Positions 19,765 through 31,426 of a stretch of DNA of 64,000 nt are shown one piece after another; within the stretch, counting starts at the first letter, position 1, and each line of letters starts with the position of its first letter. Below the pieces are notes generated by a model. That model was not told where the DNA came from. It saw only the letters and a program-made list of their open reading frames with translations, and ran no database searches. A program made the translations under genes and the position numbers. The DNA is from Paraburkholderia aromaticivorans (GTDB taxonomy: Bacteria > Pseudomonadota > Gammaproteobacteria > Burkholderiales > Burkholderiaceae), in contig NZ_CP022989.1 of assembly GCF_002278075.1 (NCBI RefSeq), positions 992,001-1,056,000 of the forward strand. The letters are read 5' to 3'.

Positions 19765-20080
19765 GTGTGCGTTCCTTGATAGATCAGTGGCGAATCACGA
19801 CAGGCGGCACGTGAACCGCACGGCACGGGTCGCGCCCATGCCGTGGAGCCCAAGGGCGGGGCTAACTCGAACCGCACCATGCCATGCCACTGCGGGCCGA
19901 ACCCAACCAAACCCAGCGCAGCCCAGTGCAGTCCAGCCAAACCAAGCCGCGGAGCCTCGCGCCAAACCGAACGACCCGCGCATAGGCGAATTCCACCTTC
20001 CAGCATAAAACAGCCCGCTTCGTTAGAATCGGAATTTCGCTTTCAGCGCGCTTTCTTGCGCGTCCCTCCTCGAGAGTTCC
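19765..20080. other. Intergenic region with an AC-rich low-complexity stretch
   Basis: The divergent gap of 316 bases holds a C/A-rich quasi-repeat of AACCAAACCCAGC-like words at about 19900-19960. No gene is seen. Promoters for both neighbours must lie here. Confidence 0.4.
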
Positions 20081-21292
20081 GTGTCAGACCGCTCTTCCGA
20101 AGTCACCGCCCTGCCCGCCGCTCACCGCGACCTGTCCGATACCGCGCGGCAGCGCGCCCGTATCGCCACGATGGCGGTGTTCTTCATCGCCGGCATGATG
20201 TACGCGTCGTGGGGAGTGCATGTGCCGACGGTGCGCGACCGCTTCCATCTCAACGCGGCAATGCTGTCGTTTGCGCTGCTGGCCGTGGCCGGCGGCTCGA
20301 TCGGCGCGATGGCGGCCAACGCTTCGTGGATCGCGCGAGTCGGCACGCGCCGCGCCTGCCTCGCCGGCGGCCTCGTGATGGCGGTGTGCGCGGCGCTGAT
20401 TCTGGTCGTACCGTCTTACTGGCTGCTGCTGGTCGTGCTGGCCACCTTCGGCGCGGGCCTGGCCACCCTCGATGTCGCGATGAACGCCGAAGCCAGCGCC
20501 GTCGAAAAAGCGCTCGGCAAGCCGATCATGTCGTCGCTGCACGGCATGTTCAGTGTCGGCGGGATGGCCGGTGCGGCGGTGGGCGGCGCGCTGCTGTCGC
20601 GCGGCATGGCGCCCGCCGTCCATCTTGCGCTAGCCGCGACGGTCAGCGCATTCGTTCTGATTGCCGCCTGTCCTTCGGTGCTGCCGCACGTGCCGCACGC
20701 CGACCATCCCGACTCCGCCACGCCGCGCGCCAACCGCTGGCGCTCGCCGGCGTTGTGGGCCCTGGGCGCGATGGCGCTGGTCGCGCTGATTGCGGAAGGC
20801 GCGATGTACGACTGGGCCACCGTCTATATGCGCGATGTCGTACTGGCCACGCCCGCGCTCGCGAGTGCGGCCTACGCGGCGTTTTCGGGCGGCATGGCGG
20901 CCGCGCGGTTCGCCGGCGACGCGGTGCGCGCCCGCTTCGGCGCGCCGCAACTGGTGATGGCAAGCGCGGCGCTCGCCTGCGTCGGCATGGTCGGAGCGCT
21001 GCTGCTGCCGAATCCGGTTGCGGCGCTGATCGGTTTCTCGCTGATGGGGCTCGGTCTCGCGAACATGATGCCGGTGCTGTTCGCCGCGGCGGCAAGCGTC
21101 AAAGGCATTCACGCGGCTGAAGGACTCGCGCACGTTGCCGGACTGGCGTACTTCGGGCTGCTGCTCGGTCCGGTGATCATCGGCGCCGTGACGCAGGTGA
21201 GCAGTTTGCCGATCGGGCTCTCAGTGGTCGCCCTCTGTTGCGCCTTGATCGCACTCGCTGGCCCGAAGGTGCTGCGGCGTTTGAAGATCTGA
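20081..21292 (+). CDS. Major facilitator superfamily transporter (YbjJ-like)
   Basis: Inner-membrane carrier of 403 residues with about 12 helices. The first helices carry GMMYASWGVHVPTVRDRF, and the A-like loop of the second half is present. The sequence resembles YbjJ-type MFS proteins of unknown substrate (known from family similarity only). GTG at 20081 is used, with GAGAG upstream. It is monocistronic: the next gene is 256 bases away with its own ribosome site. Confidence 0.85.
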   Translation: MSDRSSEVTALPAAHRDLSDTARQRARIATMAVFFIAGMMYASWGVHVPTVRDRFHLNAAMLSFALLAVAGGSIGAMAANASWIARVGTRRACLAGGLVMAVCAALILVVPSYWLLLVVLATFGAGLATLDVAMNAEASAVEKALGKPIMSSLHGMFSVGGMAGAAVGGALLSRGMAPAVHLALAATVSAFVLIAACPSVLPHVPHADHPDSATPRANRWRSPALWALGAMALVALIAEGAMYDWATVYMRDVVLATPALASAAYAAFSGGMAAARFAGDAVRARFGAPQLVMASAALACVGMVGALLLPNPVAALIGFSLMGLGLANMMPVLFAAAASVKGIHAAEGLAHVAGLAYFGLLLGPVIIGAVTQVSSLPIGLSVVALCCALIALAGPKVLRRLKI

Positions 21293-21548
21293 CGCGCAAG
21301 CGCGCCGCGGCTGAGTCGGCGCGCACGGCGTCATACGAAGCGGGCGCGCCTCGCGTTACGTTACGCGGCCATCGCCCACGGCTGTGTTCCGGGACACGTC
21401 GGTGGAACGGAGTCCGCCCCGGGGTGTCTTGCGCACCTCCAACGTCATGATTTATATACGTTTATTTCACGCGACGGACGTGCGAATAAAAATGGCATAG
21501 GCCTTGCAGTTAGCTCTCCGCAGTGTTCAAACTACGGGGGAGCAGACC

Positions 21549-22997
<1,449 letters not shown>

Positions 22998-23055
22998 CGA
23001 ACCAGCATAACGACAGCAAATAACGGCGCCGAAAAACAAGCGCCGAAGGGGGGCG

Positions 23056-23086
23056 GCGAGCCGGGCAACCGGCTCGCTGTTTTTTT
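23056..23086 (+). terminator. Intrinsic terminator after the repeat lipoprotein
   Basis: GCGAGCCGG pairs with CCGGCTCGC around a GCAA loop and is followed by TGTTTTTTT. Confidence 0.85.
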
Positions 23087-23160
23087 ATCCGCGCCTCCCG
23101 TCACCCGCACCGGCCTCCAGCCGCGCCGCTTCAGCCAGCGGCGCGCGATTCACCCGCACG

Positions 23161-24177
23161 TCATAGTTCGTGATACGTATCGTAGCGACGCGAGAAGTCG
23201 TTACCGCGGAGAAAATTGGTGAACGTCATCGTCACCGATGCGTCGAGTCCTTCCACGTAATGCCACCAGCCGATCGGCAGAAACAGCAACTCGCCTGGCG
23301 CGAGCGTGCATTCGATCAATTGCGCTTGCCGCATCGATGGGAAACTGTCGTAATCGATCGCCCCGCCATCCACTTGCGAATAGCAATGCAGATGGTTCGC
23401 CATATGCGGCGTGTCGGATAGCGGCACGAGAGTGATCTGTTTGCGGCCGATCACCTGCGCCATGAAATTGTTGGTCAGATCATGATGAAACGGCGTCTTT
23501 GTGCCAGCCGGTCCCATCCAGAAGAAACCGGTGTCGGGCGATGCGGCGTCGAGATATTCGTCGATGGGCGGCACATCGGACCATAACGCCGCAAGCGCCG
23601 CGCGATTGTGCGAGGTGTTATTGGCGGTCATATAGAAATCGTTTGTCGGCCCGCTTTGCTCGGCGAGATCGACATAATCGGCAAAACGCATCATGCGCCT
23701 GAGCTTGGGCTGATTAATTTCGTAATTCGCATCCGACTCGCGGCCGAACTGCACTTCCACTTCGCAATCGCCGCAGCGCTCGCGGAGATAGTCCCAATTC
23801 CACCGCGAACGCGCGGGCCAGAAATCGAAGGCGCCGGTGATGATGACCGGACGATTCTGACAGTAGTACTGCTCAAAGAACCCGTCGCGCGATAAGCGTT
23901 CGCGCCGTTCGATTACGCCGCTCTGCGGGCGCATGCGGTTCAACTCGCTGTACACCGACAATATCCATTCACGCTTACGCAAACGATTGCGCAAGCGCGT
24001 TGCACCGTGAAAGTAAGGACTCGCGAGTGCCGCTTCGATTTCCCGCGCGGCTTCGTTCGCTTCGAAACCGTGGCCGACCAGCGCGCCATGCAGCGCCGAG
24101 GGCGGTGCGTCGAGCAGCAGATTCTCGGCAATCCAGCGGCGCCATGCGTCGTCGAACGAACGGGTCACAGTGGTCAC
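23161..24177 (-). CDS. JmjC/cupin-like Fe(II)/2-oxoglutarate oxygenase
   Basis: Protein of 338 residues with a C-terminal cupin/JmjC domain. The iron ligands fit KTPFHHDLTNNF (HxD) and LPIGWWHYVEG (distal His), and PVIITGAFDFWPA is the typical entry strand. Related enzymes hydroxylate proteins or small molecules; the substrate is unknown. I chose GTG at 24177, with GGAG eight bases upstream, because longer starts run into the terminator of the neighbouring gene. The N-terminal helical region of about 100 residues is outside the catalytic fold. Confidence 0.82.
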   Translation of the reverse strand: MTTVTRSFDDAWRRWIAENLLLDAPPSALHGALVGHGFEANEAAREIEAALASPYFHGATRLRNRLRKREWILSVYSELNRMRPQSGVIERRERLSRDGFFEQYYCQNRPVIITGAFDFWPARSRWNWDYLRERCGDCEVEVQFGRESDANYEINQPKLRRMMRFADYVDLAEQSGPTNDFYMTANNTSHNRAALAALWSDVPPIDEYLDAASPDTGFFWMGPAGTKTPFHHDLTNNFMAQVIGRKQITLVPLSDTPHMANHLHCYSQVDGGAIDYDSFPSMRQAQLIECTLAPGELLFLPIGWWHYVEGLDASVTMTFTNFLRGNDFSRRYDTYHEL

Positions 24178-24235
24178 GGCATGTTCTCCATCCAGTGCGG
24201 ATCCGCAGAAAAGAGCGGCAAAAGAACCGGCAAAA

Positions 24236-24274
24236 CAAAAGGCACGCGAACCTCGCGGCGCGCGTGCCTTTTTT
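24236..24274 (-). terminator. Intrinsic terminator of the amino-acid binding protein gene
   Basis: GGCACGCG pairs with CGCGTGCC and has A/T flanks on both sides, so it can work in both directions. On the minus strand the stem is followed by TTTTGTTTTG, 47 bases after the upstream gene's stop. Confidence 0.8.
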
Positions 24275-24320
24275 ATCATGCAACCGAAGGCAGACCGAGC
24301 TGCCTTCGCTCACGCGATTT

Positions 24321-25466
24321 TTACATCTTCACGACGTCGAGCAGCGTCTTCTTGCCTGCCTTGTAGTTGTACAGCGAGATCACGCCGTGTTGAAGGTCGC
24401 CCTTCGAGTCGAACGTGGTTTCGCCGATCACACCCTTGTAGTCGGTCGCCGGCATGGCTGCCAGGATCTTCGCCGGATCGGTCGAGTTGGCACGCTTCAT
24501 AGCGTCGACGATGATGTACACAGCGTCATACGTGAACGGAGCGTAGATCTGGATCGGCTGGCCGAAACGCTTTTGATACTTGGCGAGGAACGCTGCGCCG
24601 CCAGCCATCTTCTCGAGCGCCATACCGGCTTCCGAGCAGACGATGTTGTCGGTTGCGTCGCCGGCCAGGTCCGACAGCTTGTCGGTACACACGCCGTCGC
24701 CTGCCAGCACCTTCGCGCGCAGGCCGAGCTGCTTGGCTTGCTTGGCGAACGGGCCGCCGGTGGCGTCCATGCCGCCGTACATGATCGCGTCCGGGTTTTC
24801 GCCCTTGATCTTCGTCAGAATCGCGCGGAAGTCGACAGCCTTGTCGTTCGTCGCGTCATGCGACATCACGTTCAGGCCCAGCGATTTCGCCGTCTTTTCG
24901 AATTCGTTTGCCAGACCCTGGCCGTAAGCGGTCGAGTCGTCGACGATCGCGACGCTCTTCACTTTCAGACCCTTCGCTGCGTAGTTGGCCAGTGCCGGAC
25001 CTTGTTGCGCATCCGTCGCCACGACGCGGTACGTCGTCTTGAAACCTTGCTGCGTGTAGGCCGGGTTCGTTGCCGACGGCGAGATCTGCACGACGCCAGC
25101 GTCGCTATAGATCTTCGAAGCCGGAATCGACGTGCCCGAGTTCAAGTGGCCAACCACTGCGACGACCTTGTCGTCGACCAGCTTCTGCGCGACTTGAGTT
25201 GCCGTGCGCGGGTCGGCTGCGTCGTCTTGCGCGTCGAGTTGCAGCGTGACTTTCTGACCACCGATCGTCAGGCCCTTGGCGTTGATTTCTTCAACTGCCA
25301 GGCGCGCGCCGTTTTCGTTGTCTTTACCCAGGTGAGCGATACCGCCAGTCAGCGGTGCAACGTGACCGATCTTGACGACCGTGTCGGCTGCAGCCGTTGT
25401 TGCCAACGTCGCGAACAGCATCGCCGCAGCGCTGATCGGCAACAGCTTTTGAATCTTGATGTTCAT
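24321..25466 (-). CDS. Branched-chain amino-acid ABC transporter periplasmic binding protein (LivK/LivJ-like)
   Basis: Periplasmic receptor of 381 residues. A signal peptide (to about AAA-DT, residue 28) precedes a type I periplasmic fold with KIGHVAPLTGG, VVGHLNSGTSIPASKIY and DDSTAYGQGLANEFE. It should bind Leu, Ile or Val and deliver them to an inner-membrane permease. No permease or ATPase genes (livHMGF) are adjacent, so it must share a transporter encoded elsewhere. ATG at 25466 has GGAGA upstream. Its codons are strongly biased, which suggests high expression. Confidence 0.93.
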   Translation of the reverse strand: MNIKIQKLLPISAAAMLFATLATTAAADTVVKIGHVAPLTGGIAHLGKDNENGARLAVEEINAKGLTIGGQKVTLQLDAQDDAADPRTATQVAQKLVDDKVVAVVGHLNSGTSIPASKIYSDAGVVQISPSATNPAYTQQGFKTTYRVVATDAQQGPALANYAAKGLKVKSVAIVDDSTAYGQGLANEFEKTAKSLGLNVMSHDATNDKAVDFRAILTKIKGENPDAIMYGGMDATGGPFAKQAKQLGLRAKVLAGDGVCTDKLSDLAGDATDNIVCSEAGMALEKMAGGAAFLAKYQKRFGQPIQIYAPFTYDAVYIIVDAMKRANSTDPAKILAAMPATDYKGVIGETTFDSKGDLQHGVISLYNYKAGKKTLLDVVKM

Positions 25467-25910
25467 GTAAGTCTCCAGTTTCGGTCCCAAAAACAACGTA
25501 ATCGCCCTGTGCCCCCGCTTCCCCAACACGTGTCGCTCAGTCCCGTGGACGACCACGCCGGTTGCATCGTTCATGCACTTGGCCAGCAGGATTGCCGGAC
25601 TGTTTGTGGCAGGCGGCAAACCGTACTTGCGCGCAAGTGTAGGCTATCAAATTAATTTGTGGGACTTTTTTGAGGAAGTGGGATGAACACTAATAGCGTT
25701 TATCCAACAGGCGCCGAATCCGGCTGGAGAGACTGACCCGAAAGCACCAGCCCATGCGGGTTTCCGCTATGTGAGGTCGGCGTCTGACAGCAGGGCCTAA
25801 AGGTTTTAGCGTGTTAAACCGTTAATCATCCGAATAGACTTTTTGCCTAAAAAACAGGCGCGCCGCAACTGATGCGAGGCGCGCCCGGATGACGTCCGAA
25901 TCATGCGGAA
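25467..25910. other. Intergenic region upstream of the binding-protein gene
   Basis: 444 bases between two minus-strand genes. The end near 25847 is the terminator of the upstream gene; the rest should be the promoter and leader of the binding-protein gene, with an AT-rich stretch at 25640-25690. No gene or recognisable riboswitch was found. Confidence 0.5.
25847..25885 (-). terminator. Intrinsic terminator after nitronate monooxygenase
   Basis: Two GGCGCGCC palindromes (25857-25864 and 25878-25885) pair across a 13-base loop and are followed on the minus strand by TGTTTTTTA. Confidence 0.75.
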
Positions 25911-27014
25911 TCAGCGTTCGCGCCCGGCGATACGCGCCGATGCCTCACGCCACTCGTGTTCGAGTTGGCTCATCAGTTCGGCGGCACCGAGACCTTCGCG
26001 GCGCGCACGGCCCAAGGGTGCACCCTGGCCTGACCACAACGACAGATAGTCGCCGTTTTCGGCGCGGCCCGCGGTTTGCCGCAGTTCCTGCGTCAACGCA
26101 TTTTGCACAGGGTACGGTGCGATCTTCCGCGGTGTCTCGCTCAAACGCTGCATCAACGGATTGCGAATGCCGCGCGCATGGCGGCCGGTGATCGCGCGCG
26201 TCACCGAGGTCGATGTGTCGGACATGGCCCGCACGCGGGTTTTCCATGCCTGCGGTATCGCGCTTTCGTGACAGGTGAGAAACGCGGTGCCCATCACCGC
26301 GGCTTGCGCGCCGAGTGCGAGCGCGGCGACGATGCCGCGTCCATCCATGATGCCGCCGGCGGCGAGCACCGGCAGCCCGGTCGCGTCGACGAGTTGCGGC
26401 ACCAGCGCCATCGTGCCGATCAATGCGTCTTCGAACGCGCCGATAAACGTGCCGCGATGCGCGCCCGCTTCCGCGCCTTGCGCGGCAATTGCATCGGCGC
26501 CTGCGTCGCGCCACGCCAATCCTTCGGCGACATGCGTCGCGGTGCCTATTACATATAGACCGTTGGCATGCAGGCGGGCGACGTCGGCGGCGGAGAGCAA
26601 GCCGAACGTGAAGCTCGCCAGCGGCACCCGCAGTTCGATCAGCATGTCCAGTTGCGCGCGGAAATCCGGCGCGTAGCGAGCGAGCGGGGCACCCGGCGGT
26701 AAGCCGAGATCCTTGCGCAGCGGGTCGATGGCTTCGAGCGCGGTACGCACCGTTGTATCGTCCGGCGCGGCCGGTGCGAGCACGAACAGATTCACCCCGA
26801 ACGGCCGATCCGTCAGCGCGCGGATCGCCGCCACTTCGCTCGCGATCTTCTCGGGTGAGAGCGCCGCGCCCGCCAGAAAACCGAGGCCGCCCGCGTTCGA
26901 TACCGCGGCGACCATTGCCGGCGTCGTCGCGCCGCCCGCCATCGGCGCCTGCACGACGGGCACGCGCAACGCGAAACGCTCCGCGAACGGCGTCACAAAA
27001 TTGACTTCACTCAT
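25911..27014 (-). CDS. Nitronate monooxygenase (2-nitropropane dioxygenase family)
   Basis: FMN-dependent enzyme of 367 residues that oxidises propionate-3-nitronate or related toxic nitronates. A TIM barrel is seen, with VPVVQAPMAGGATTP at the N-terminus, the flavin loop AQGAEAGAHRGTF and VLAAGGIMDGRGIVAALALG, which fits class I nitronate monooxygenases. ATG at 27014 follows GAGGAA. It is monocistronic, with its own terminator. Nitroalkane or nitronate as substrate is inferred from the family. Confidence 0.9.
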   Translation of the reverse strand: MSEVNFVTPFAERFALRVPVVQAPMAGGATTPAMVAAVSNAGGLGFLAGAALSPEKIASEVAAIRALTDRPFGVNLFVLAPAAPDDTTVRTALEAIDPLRKDLGLPPGAPLARYAPDFRAQLDMLIELRVPLASFTFGLLSAADVARLHANGLYVIGTATHVAEGLAWRDAGADAIAAQGAEAGAHRGTFIGAFEDALIGTMALVPQLVDATGLPVLAAGGIMDGRGIVAALALGAQAAVMGTAFLTCHESAIPQAWKTRVRAMSDTSTSVTRAITGRHARGIRNPLMQRLSETPRKIAPYPVQNALTQELRQTAGRAENGDYLSLWSGQGAPLGRARREGLGAAELMSQLEHEWREASARIAGRER

Positions 27015-27266
27015 GATGGATTCCTCTTCCGGCCATGCGCTCGCCGCAACAGGCGAGCCGATACGTTGGACTGTACCGACGCGCTACATGCCGGAGAAAT
27101 GAATTATCGAGAACGTTTCAATCGCCTTACGAGATTTCCGCCACATGGGACCGCTCTGCAGCGCGTTTCTTTTGATGGCAAACTGACCGCCCCGCTTCAG
27201 GTATCCAGGCCTCTGGCATTCATTCAGACCGACCTCGCCCAGCCGCGCGAGTCAATGGAGAGCAAC

Positions 27267-27965
27267 ATGAGCATCACTTCCCGATGGATCGACATCCCCG
27301 CCGGTAACGACAGTTTCGGCGGCTACCTGGCGCTGCCCAAAGGCGGCAAGGGACCGGCCGTCATCATCATTCAGGAAATCTTCGGCGTGAACAGCCATAT
27401 CCGTTCGGTCGCGGATCAGTATGCGCAAGACGGCTACGTCGCGCTCGCACCGGACGTGTTCTGGCGCGTGCAGCCGCGCGTGGAATTGACGTATGACGGC
27501 GCCGATCGCGAGAAGGGCATCGAGCTGATGCAGAAGACCAACGTCGATCAGGCCGTGGCCGATATCGGCGCCGCCGCCGCCGCGTTGCGCGCCATGCCGG
27601 AAGTGACCGGCAAGATCGCGGCGATCGGCTACTGCTTCGGCGGCCGGCTCGCGTATCTCGCCGCGGCGCAAGGCACGCTCGACGCAGCCGTTGCCTACTA
27701 CGGCGGCGGCATCCAGAATCAGCTGGAGGAAGCCGCGAAGATCAAGGTGCCGATGCAGTTTCACTACGGCGAACTCGACGCGCATATCCCATTGTCGGCG
27801 GTCGGTCAGATTCAGGAACGTTTCGCCGGCCGCACCGACGCCGAATTCAACATCTACCCGAACGCCGATCACGGCTTCAACTGCTCGGACCGCGCGTCGT
27901 ACAACCAGCGCGCCGCCGCGCTGGCGCATGGCCGCACGCTGACCTTCCTCGGCGAGCGTCTGTAA
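27267..27965 (+). CDS. Dienelactone hydrolase family protein
   Basis: Soluble alpha/beta hydrolase of 232 residues. The catalytic triad can be read as Cys in IGYCFGGRLAY, Asp in GELDAHIPLS and His in NADHGFNC, as in carboxymethylenebutenolidase. The family opens lactone rings in aromatic degradation, but many members are general esterases, and no aromatic catabolic genes are nearby. ATG at 27267 has GGAG six bases upstream and is preferred over the ATG four codons earlier. Confidence 0.9.
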   Translation: MSITSRWIDIPAGNDSFGGYLALPKGGKGPAVIIIQEIFGVNSHIRSVADQYAQDGYVALAPDVFWRVQPRVELTYDGADREKGIELMQKTNVDQAVADIGAAAAALRAMPEVTGKIAAIGYCFGGRLAYLAAAQGTLDAAVAYYGGGIQNQLEEAAKIKVPMQFHYGELDAHIPLSAVGQIQERFAGRTDAEFNIYPNADHGFNCSDRASYNQRAAALAHGRTLTFLGERL

Positions 27966-28243
27966 CTTGCCCTTCTCATTGGCGCGCCTCTTTGCGCCTC
28001 TTTGCGCCGCCGTTCGCGCGGCCTGTCCGCGCGCGTCAACGGGTCTTTTTTGTTGGCGCTTTTTGTTTGCGTCAATAACTCGCGCGCATAACTCAGTTAC
28101 TCTGTCAAAAACGGCATGTCAGCGGCATGCCGTCTTCTTCCATGGATAGCGATCCGTCCGGGCGACGTCTTCTCCGGCAGAATGGCCGATCGCGCGCATG
28201 GACAACCCGCCGACCCGACATTCGATAGCGAGGGCTCATCGTC

Positions 28244-29764
28244 GTGCAATCAGACTATCTCGCCCATGACGCCACCGGCCTCGCCGAACTGATACGCAAG
28301 CGCGAGGCGAGCGCGCGCGAGTTGCTCGACATCGCGATCTCACGCACCGAAGCCGTCAATCCCGCGATCAACGCGATTGTCCTGAAGGACTACGATGCAG
28401 CCCGGCAGCGTGCTTCACGCGACGACGCAAGCCGGGCGAACGGCGCGAGCCATGCGGATAGCGTCAGCGCGCAGACCGCGCTGGCGGGCGTGCCGTATCT
28501 GATCAAGGATCTCGGCGCACCGGTCGCCGGCCTGCGCATGGCGATGGGCAGCCGCCATTACCGCCATTTCATTCCTGCCGAGGACGCGCCCGTGGTCGCG
28601 CTCGCGAAAGCGGCCGGGCTCAACATCTTCGCCAAGACCAGCACGTCCGAGCTCGGCCAGATGCCTTATACGGAGCCCGAACTGTTCGGCGCGTGCCGTA
28701 ACCCGTGGAATCTCGACCATACGCCGGGCGGCTCCAGCGGTGGCGCGGCGGCGGCGGTGGCAGCCGGCATCGTGCCGCTCGCGCATGCGTCGGACGGCGG
28801 CGGCTCGATCCGCATTCCGGCGTCGTGCTGCGGACTCTTCGGCCTCAAACCTTCCCGCGGACGTGTGCCGCGCGCGACAGCGGCAGCGGCTGCCGGTGAA
28901 CTCGGCGTCGATCATGCGGTGTCGCGCAGCGTGCGCGACAGCGCGTTGCTGCTCGATCTGCTCGCGGGCAATGCGGACAGACCGCTGGGCGCGCCGGGCA
29001 CGTTTCTGAGCGCGAGCCGCGAGCCGTGCAAGCCGCTAAACATCGCATACGTCACCGAGCCGATGCTGGCGCCCTCGCTGTCCGCCGACTCGCGCGCGTC
29101 GCTCGAAGACGCCGCGCAACTCGCCAGCTCGCTCGGCCACAACATCGAACCGGTGTCGCTCGGCATCGACTTCGCGGCGGTTCGCCATGCGTTCCTCACG
29201 CTCTGGTCCGTCACCGCGGAAGATCTCGTGCTGAATGCCGAGCGGATCAGCGGCCGCAAACCGCTGCGCGCCGAATTCGAAATTTCGACGTGGGCCATGG
29301 CGCACGTGGGCCGCAAACTCGGCGAACGCGGGCTGCCCGCCGCGCTCGAAGAACAGCGTCGCATCACCGAACGGCTCAGCGACCTGCTGAATCGCTACGA
29401 CGTGATTCTGTGCGCCACCCTGGCCGCGCCGCCGATCAAGATCGGCGAGATGCAGCCCACCGCCGCGGAGCGCATGCAGATGCGCGCCGTCACCGCGATG
29501 CCGCTCGAAGCGCTGATGAAGAAGGTGCTGACGGAAGCCTCCAACAAGGCATTTACGTGGGCCGGTTGCACCGAACTGTTCAATCTGAGTGGCCAGCCGG
29601 CGATGTCGGTGCCGCTCTACTGGAATGCGCGCGGGCTGCCGGTCGGCGTGCAGTTTGCCGCGCGCGAAGGTGGCGAAGCCATGCTTTTACGTCTGGCCGC
29701 TCAGCTCGAAATGGCGCGCCCGTGGTTCGACAGGCGGCCGCCGTTGATGCAGGCGCGCAGTTGA
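28244..29764 (+). CDS. Amidase signature family enzyme
   Basis: Hydrolase of 506 residues with the Ser-cisSer-Lys triad of the amidase signature family: catalytic Lys in VPYLIKDLG, the Gly/Ser loop [17 protein letters not shown], and the nucleophile region [17 protein letters not shown]. Substrates in this family range from aliphatic and aryl amides to peptides; none can be assigned here. The start is GTG at 28244. The next gene converges on it. Confidence 0.9.
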   Translation: MQSDYLAHDATGLAELIRKREASARELLDIAISRTEAVNPAINAIVLKDYDAARQRASRDDASRANGASHADSVSAQTALAGVPYLIKDLGAPVAGLRMAMGSRHYRHFIPAEDAPVVALAKAAGLNIFAKTSTSELGQMPYTEPELFGACRNPWNLDHTPGGSSGGAAAAVAAGIVPLAHASDGGGSIRIPASCCGLFGLKPSRGRVPRATAAAAAGELGVDHAVSRSVRDSALLLDLLAGNADRPLGAPGTFLSASREPCKPLNIAYVTEPMLAPSLSADSRASLEDAAQLASSLGHNIEPVSLGIDFAAVRHAFLTLWSVTAEDLVLNAERISGRKPLRAEFEISTWAMAHVGRKLGERGLPAALEEQRRITERLSDLLNRYDVILCATLAAPPIKIGEMQPTAAERMQMRAVTAMPLEALMKKVLTEASNKAFTWAGCTELFNLSGQPAMSVPLYWNARGLPVGVQFAAREGGEAMLLRLAAQLEMARPWFDRRPPLMQARS

Positions 29765-29879
29765 ACGAAGACGCCGGCTGCGGGGAAGAACGCGGAAAAC
29801 GCGTCGATTCGAAGTGGCAATGAGGTCTCACTGCAGGTCCCGCAGCAGGCGTAACGCCTGGTTCGATCCGAACCGCCGT

Positions 29880-31172
29880 TCAAGCCGGTTTGCGCTGCGC
29901 GTCGAGATCCGCGTGGCGCTTACCCGGAATGCAGGCCACCGCGACGATCGACAGCGCCAGGCCGCCCATCACGGAATAAGTCGGCGCGAGCGGCGAGCCG
30001 GTGGTGTTGATGAGCCACGTCACAATGAAAGGCCCAAAGCCGCCGAACACCATCACCGCGATGTTGTACGCAATCGATAAGCCGACCGAGCGCACATTCG
30101 CCGGGAACAGTTCCGCGATCAACGCGCCGAATGGCCCGTAATAACCGGACAGCGTAATCGACAGCAGCGCCTGCACGAGAATCAGTTTCGACACGCTCGG
30201 CTGCGCCGCGAGCCACGCGAACAACGGATAAATGATCACGAACGTGATCACCAGCGACCACAGCGACAACCACTTGCGCCCGATCCGGTCGGACCATGCG
30301 CCGGTCAATGGCGAAAGCACCGTCAACAGCAGATTGCCGACAATGACCGCGTAAAAAGATTGTGCGTAGGGCAGTTTCAGTTGATTGACCGCGAAGGTCG
30401 GCAGATAGCTGATCAGCACGTAGATCGTCACCGTGAGGGCGATCACCGAGCCGAGTCCACAGAGCACGTCGCGGCTATGGCTTTTGAAGACTACGCCGAG
30501 CGTCACGCGCCGCGCGGTCTTTTTCGCGTGCAGAAACGCTTCGGAATCGGCGAGGTTTCGGCGGATATAAAAGCCGATCGGGCCGATGATCAAACCCAGC
30601 ACGAAGGGCACGCGCCAGCCCCAGGATTTCAGCGCGTCGGGCGACAGCCCGCGCGTGATCAATGCACCCATCAGCGCGCCGAGCAGCAAGGCCGCCGCCT
30701 GGCTTGCCATCTGCCAACTGCCGTAGAAGCCGCGCCTCGAGAACGGCGCTGCTTCGATCAGCAACGCCGTCGAACTGCCGAATTCGCCGCCGGCGGAAAA
30801 ACCCTGCAGCAGCCGTCCGACTACGATCATCAACGGTGCGCCGATGCCGATTGCGGAATACGGTGGCGCGATCGCGAGCACCAGAATGCCGAGCGTCATC
30901 AGCGCGATGACGAGCGACAACGCCGCTTTGCGTCCGGCGCGATCCGCATAGAGCCCGAGTACGATGCCGCCGATCGGCCGCATGACGAACGCGACGCCAA
31001 ACGTCGCGGTGGTGAGGAGCAACGATGCGAATTCGTTGCTGGCCGGGAAGAACAATTGCGCGATCACCACCGTCAGAAAGCCGAACACGGTGAAGTCGTA
31101 CCACTCGAGCGCATTGCCGATCACAGCCGCGACGACGGCCCGCGCATGAAGACTCCTTGACGCTGGTGTCAT
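29880..31172 (-). CDS. MFS transporter, metabolite:H+ symporter (MHS) family
   Basis: Inner-membrane carrier of 430 residues with 12 predicted helices. It opens with IGNALEWYDFTVFGFL and has ADRAGRKAAL and LLQGFSAGGEFGSS, diagnostic of the MHS family (ProP, KgtP, citrate and shikimate carriers). It probably imports a carboxylate or betaine with protons; the exact substrate cannot be read. ATG at 31172 follows GGAG. The amidase gene ends 115 bases away in the opposite direction. Confidence 0.9.
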   Translation of the reverse strand: MTPASRSLHARAVVAAVIGNALEWYDFTVFGFLTVVIAQLFFPASNEFASLLLTTATFGVAFVMRPIGGIVLGLYADRAGRKAALSLVIALMTLGILVLAIAPPYSAIGIGAPLMIVVGRLLQGFSAGGEFGSSTALLIEAAPFSRRGFYGSWQMASQAAALLLGALMGALITRGLSPDALKSWGWRVPFVLGLIIGPIGFYIRRNLADSEAFLHAKKTARRVTLGVVFKSHSRDVLCGLGSVIALTVTIYVLISYLPTFAVNQLKLPYAQSFYAVIVGNLLLTVLSPLTGAWSDRIGRKWLSLWSLVITFVIIYPLFAWLAAQPSVSKLILVQALLSITLSGYYGPFGALIAELFPANVRSVGLSIAYNIAVMVFGGFGPFIVTWLINTTGSPLAPTYSVMGGLALSIVAVACIPGKRHADLDAQRKPA

Positions 31173-31310
31173 TCGAATCTCCAGCCTGCGAAAAGTATCC
31201 CGTGGTGCGCCGTTTCAATGCAATGGCGTAAAAGTGCGAATCAGAAATAGAACGCTAGCCGCTGAGGCCGCATTGGAGTGTAAAGAGCGCACAAGCCGTT
31301 TTCAAGCAGC

Positions 31311-31346
31311 AAAAAGGCGTCTGCCGCGCGGGGCGGCAGACGCCTG
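31311..31346 (-). terminator. Intrinsic terminator after the HiPIP gene
   Basis: A perfect 13-bp stem (AGGCGTCTGCCGC with its complement) and a 5-base loop, followed on the minus strand by TTTTTG, 81 bases after the HiPIP stop. Confidence 0.8.
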
Positions 31347-31426
31347 CATGATGGGACCTCGACTGCACACCGCCATGTTGCGGCGCGTTTTGCGCAATAC
31401 CGTTTGCGCGCGCGGCTGATGGCTAA

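Noticed and set aside
24178..24279. Longer N-terminus for the JmjC-type oxygenase
   Set aside because: It would begin inside the terminator of the neighbouring gene and lacks a ribosome site; GTG at 24177 has GGAG.
24321..25466. Complete Liv transporter operon
   Set aside because: Only the binding protein is present; no permease or ATPase gene adjoins it.
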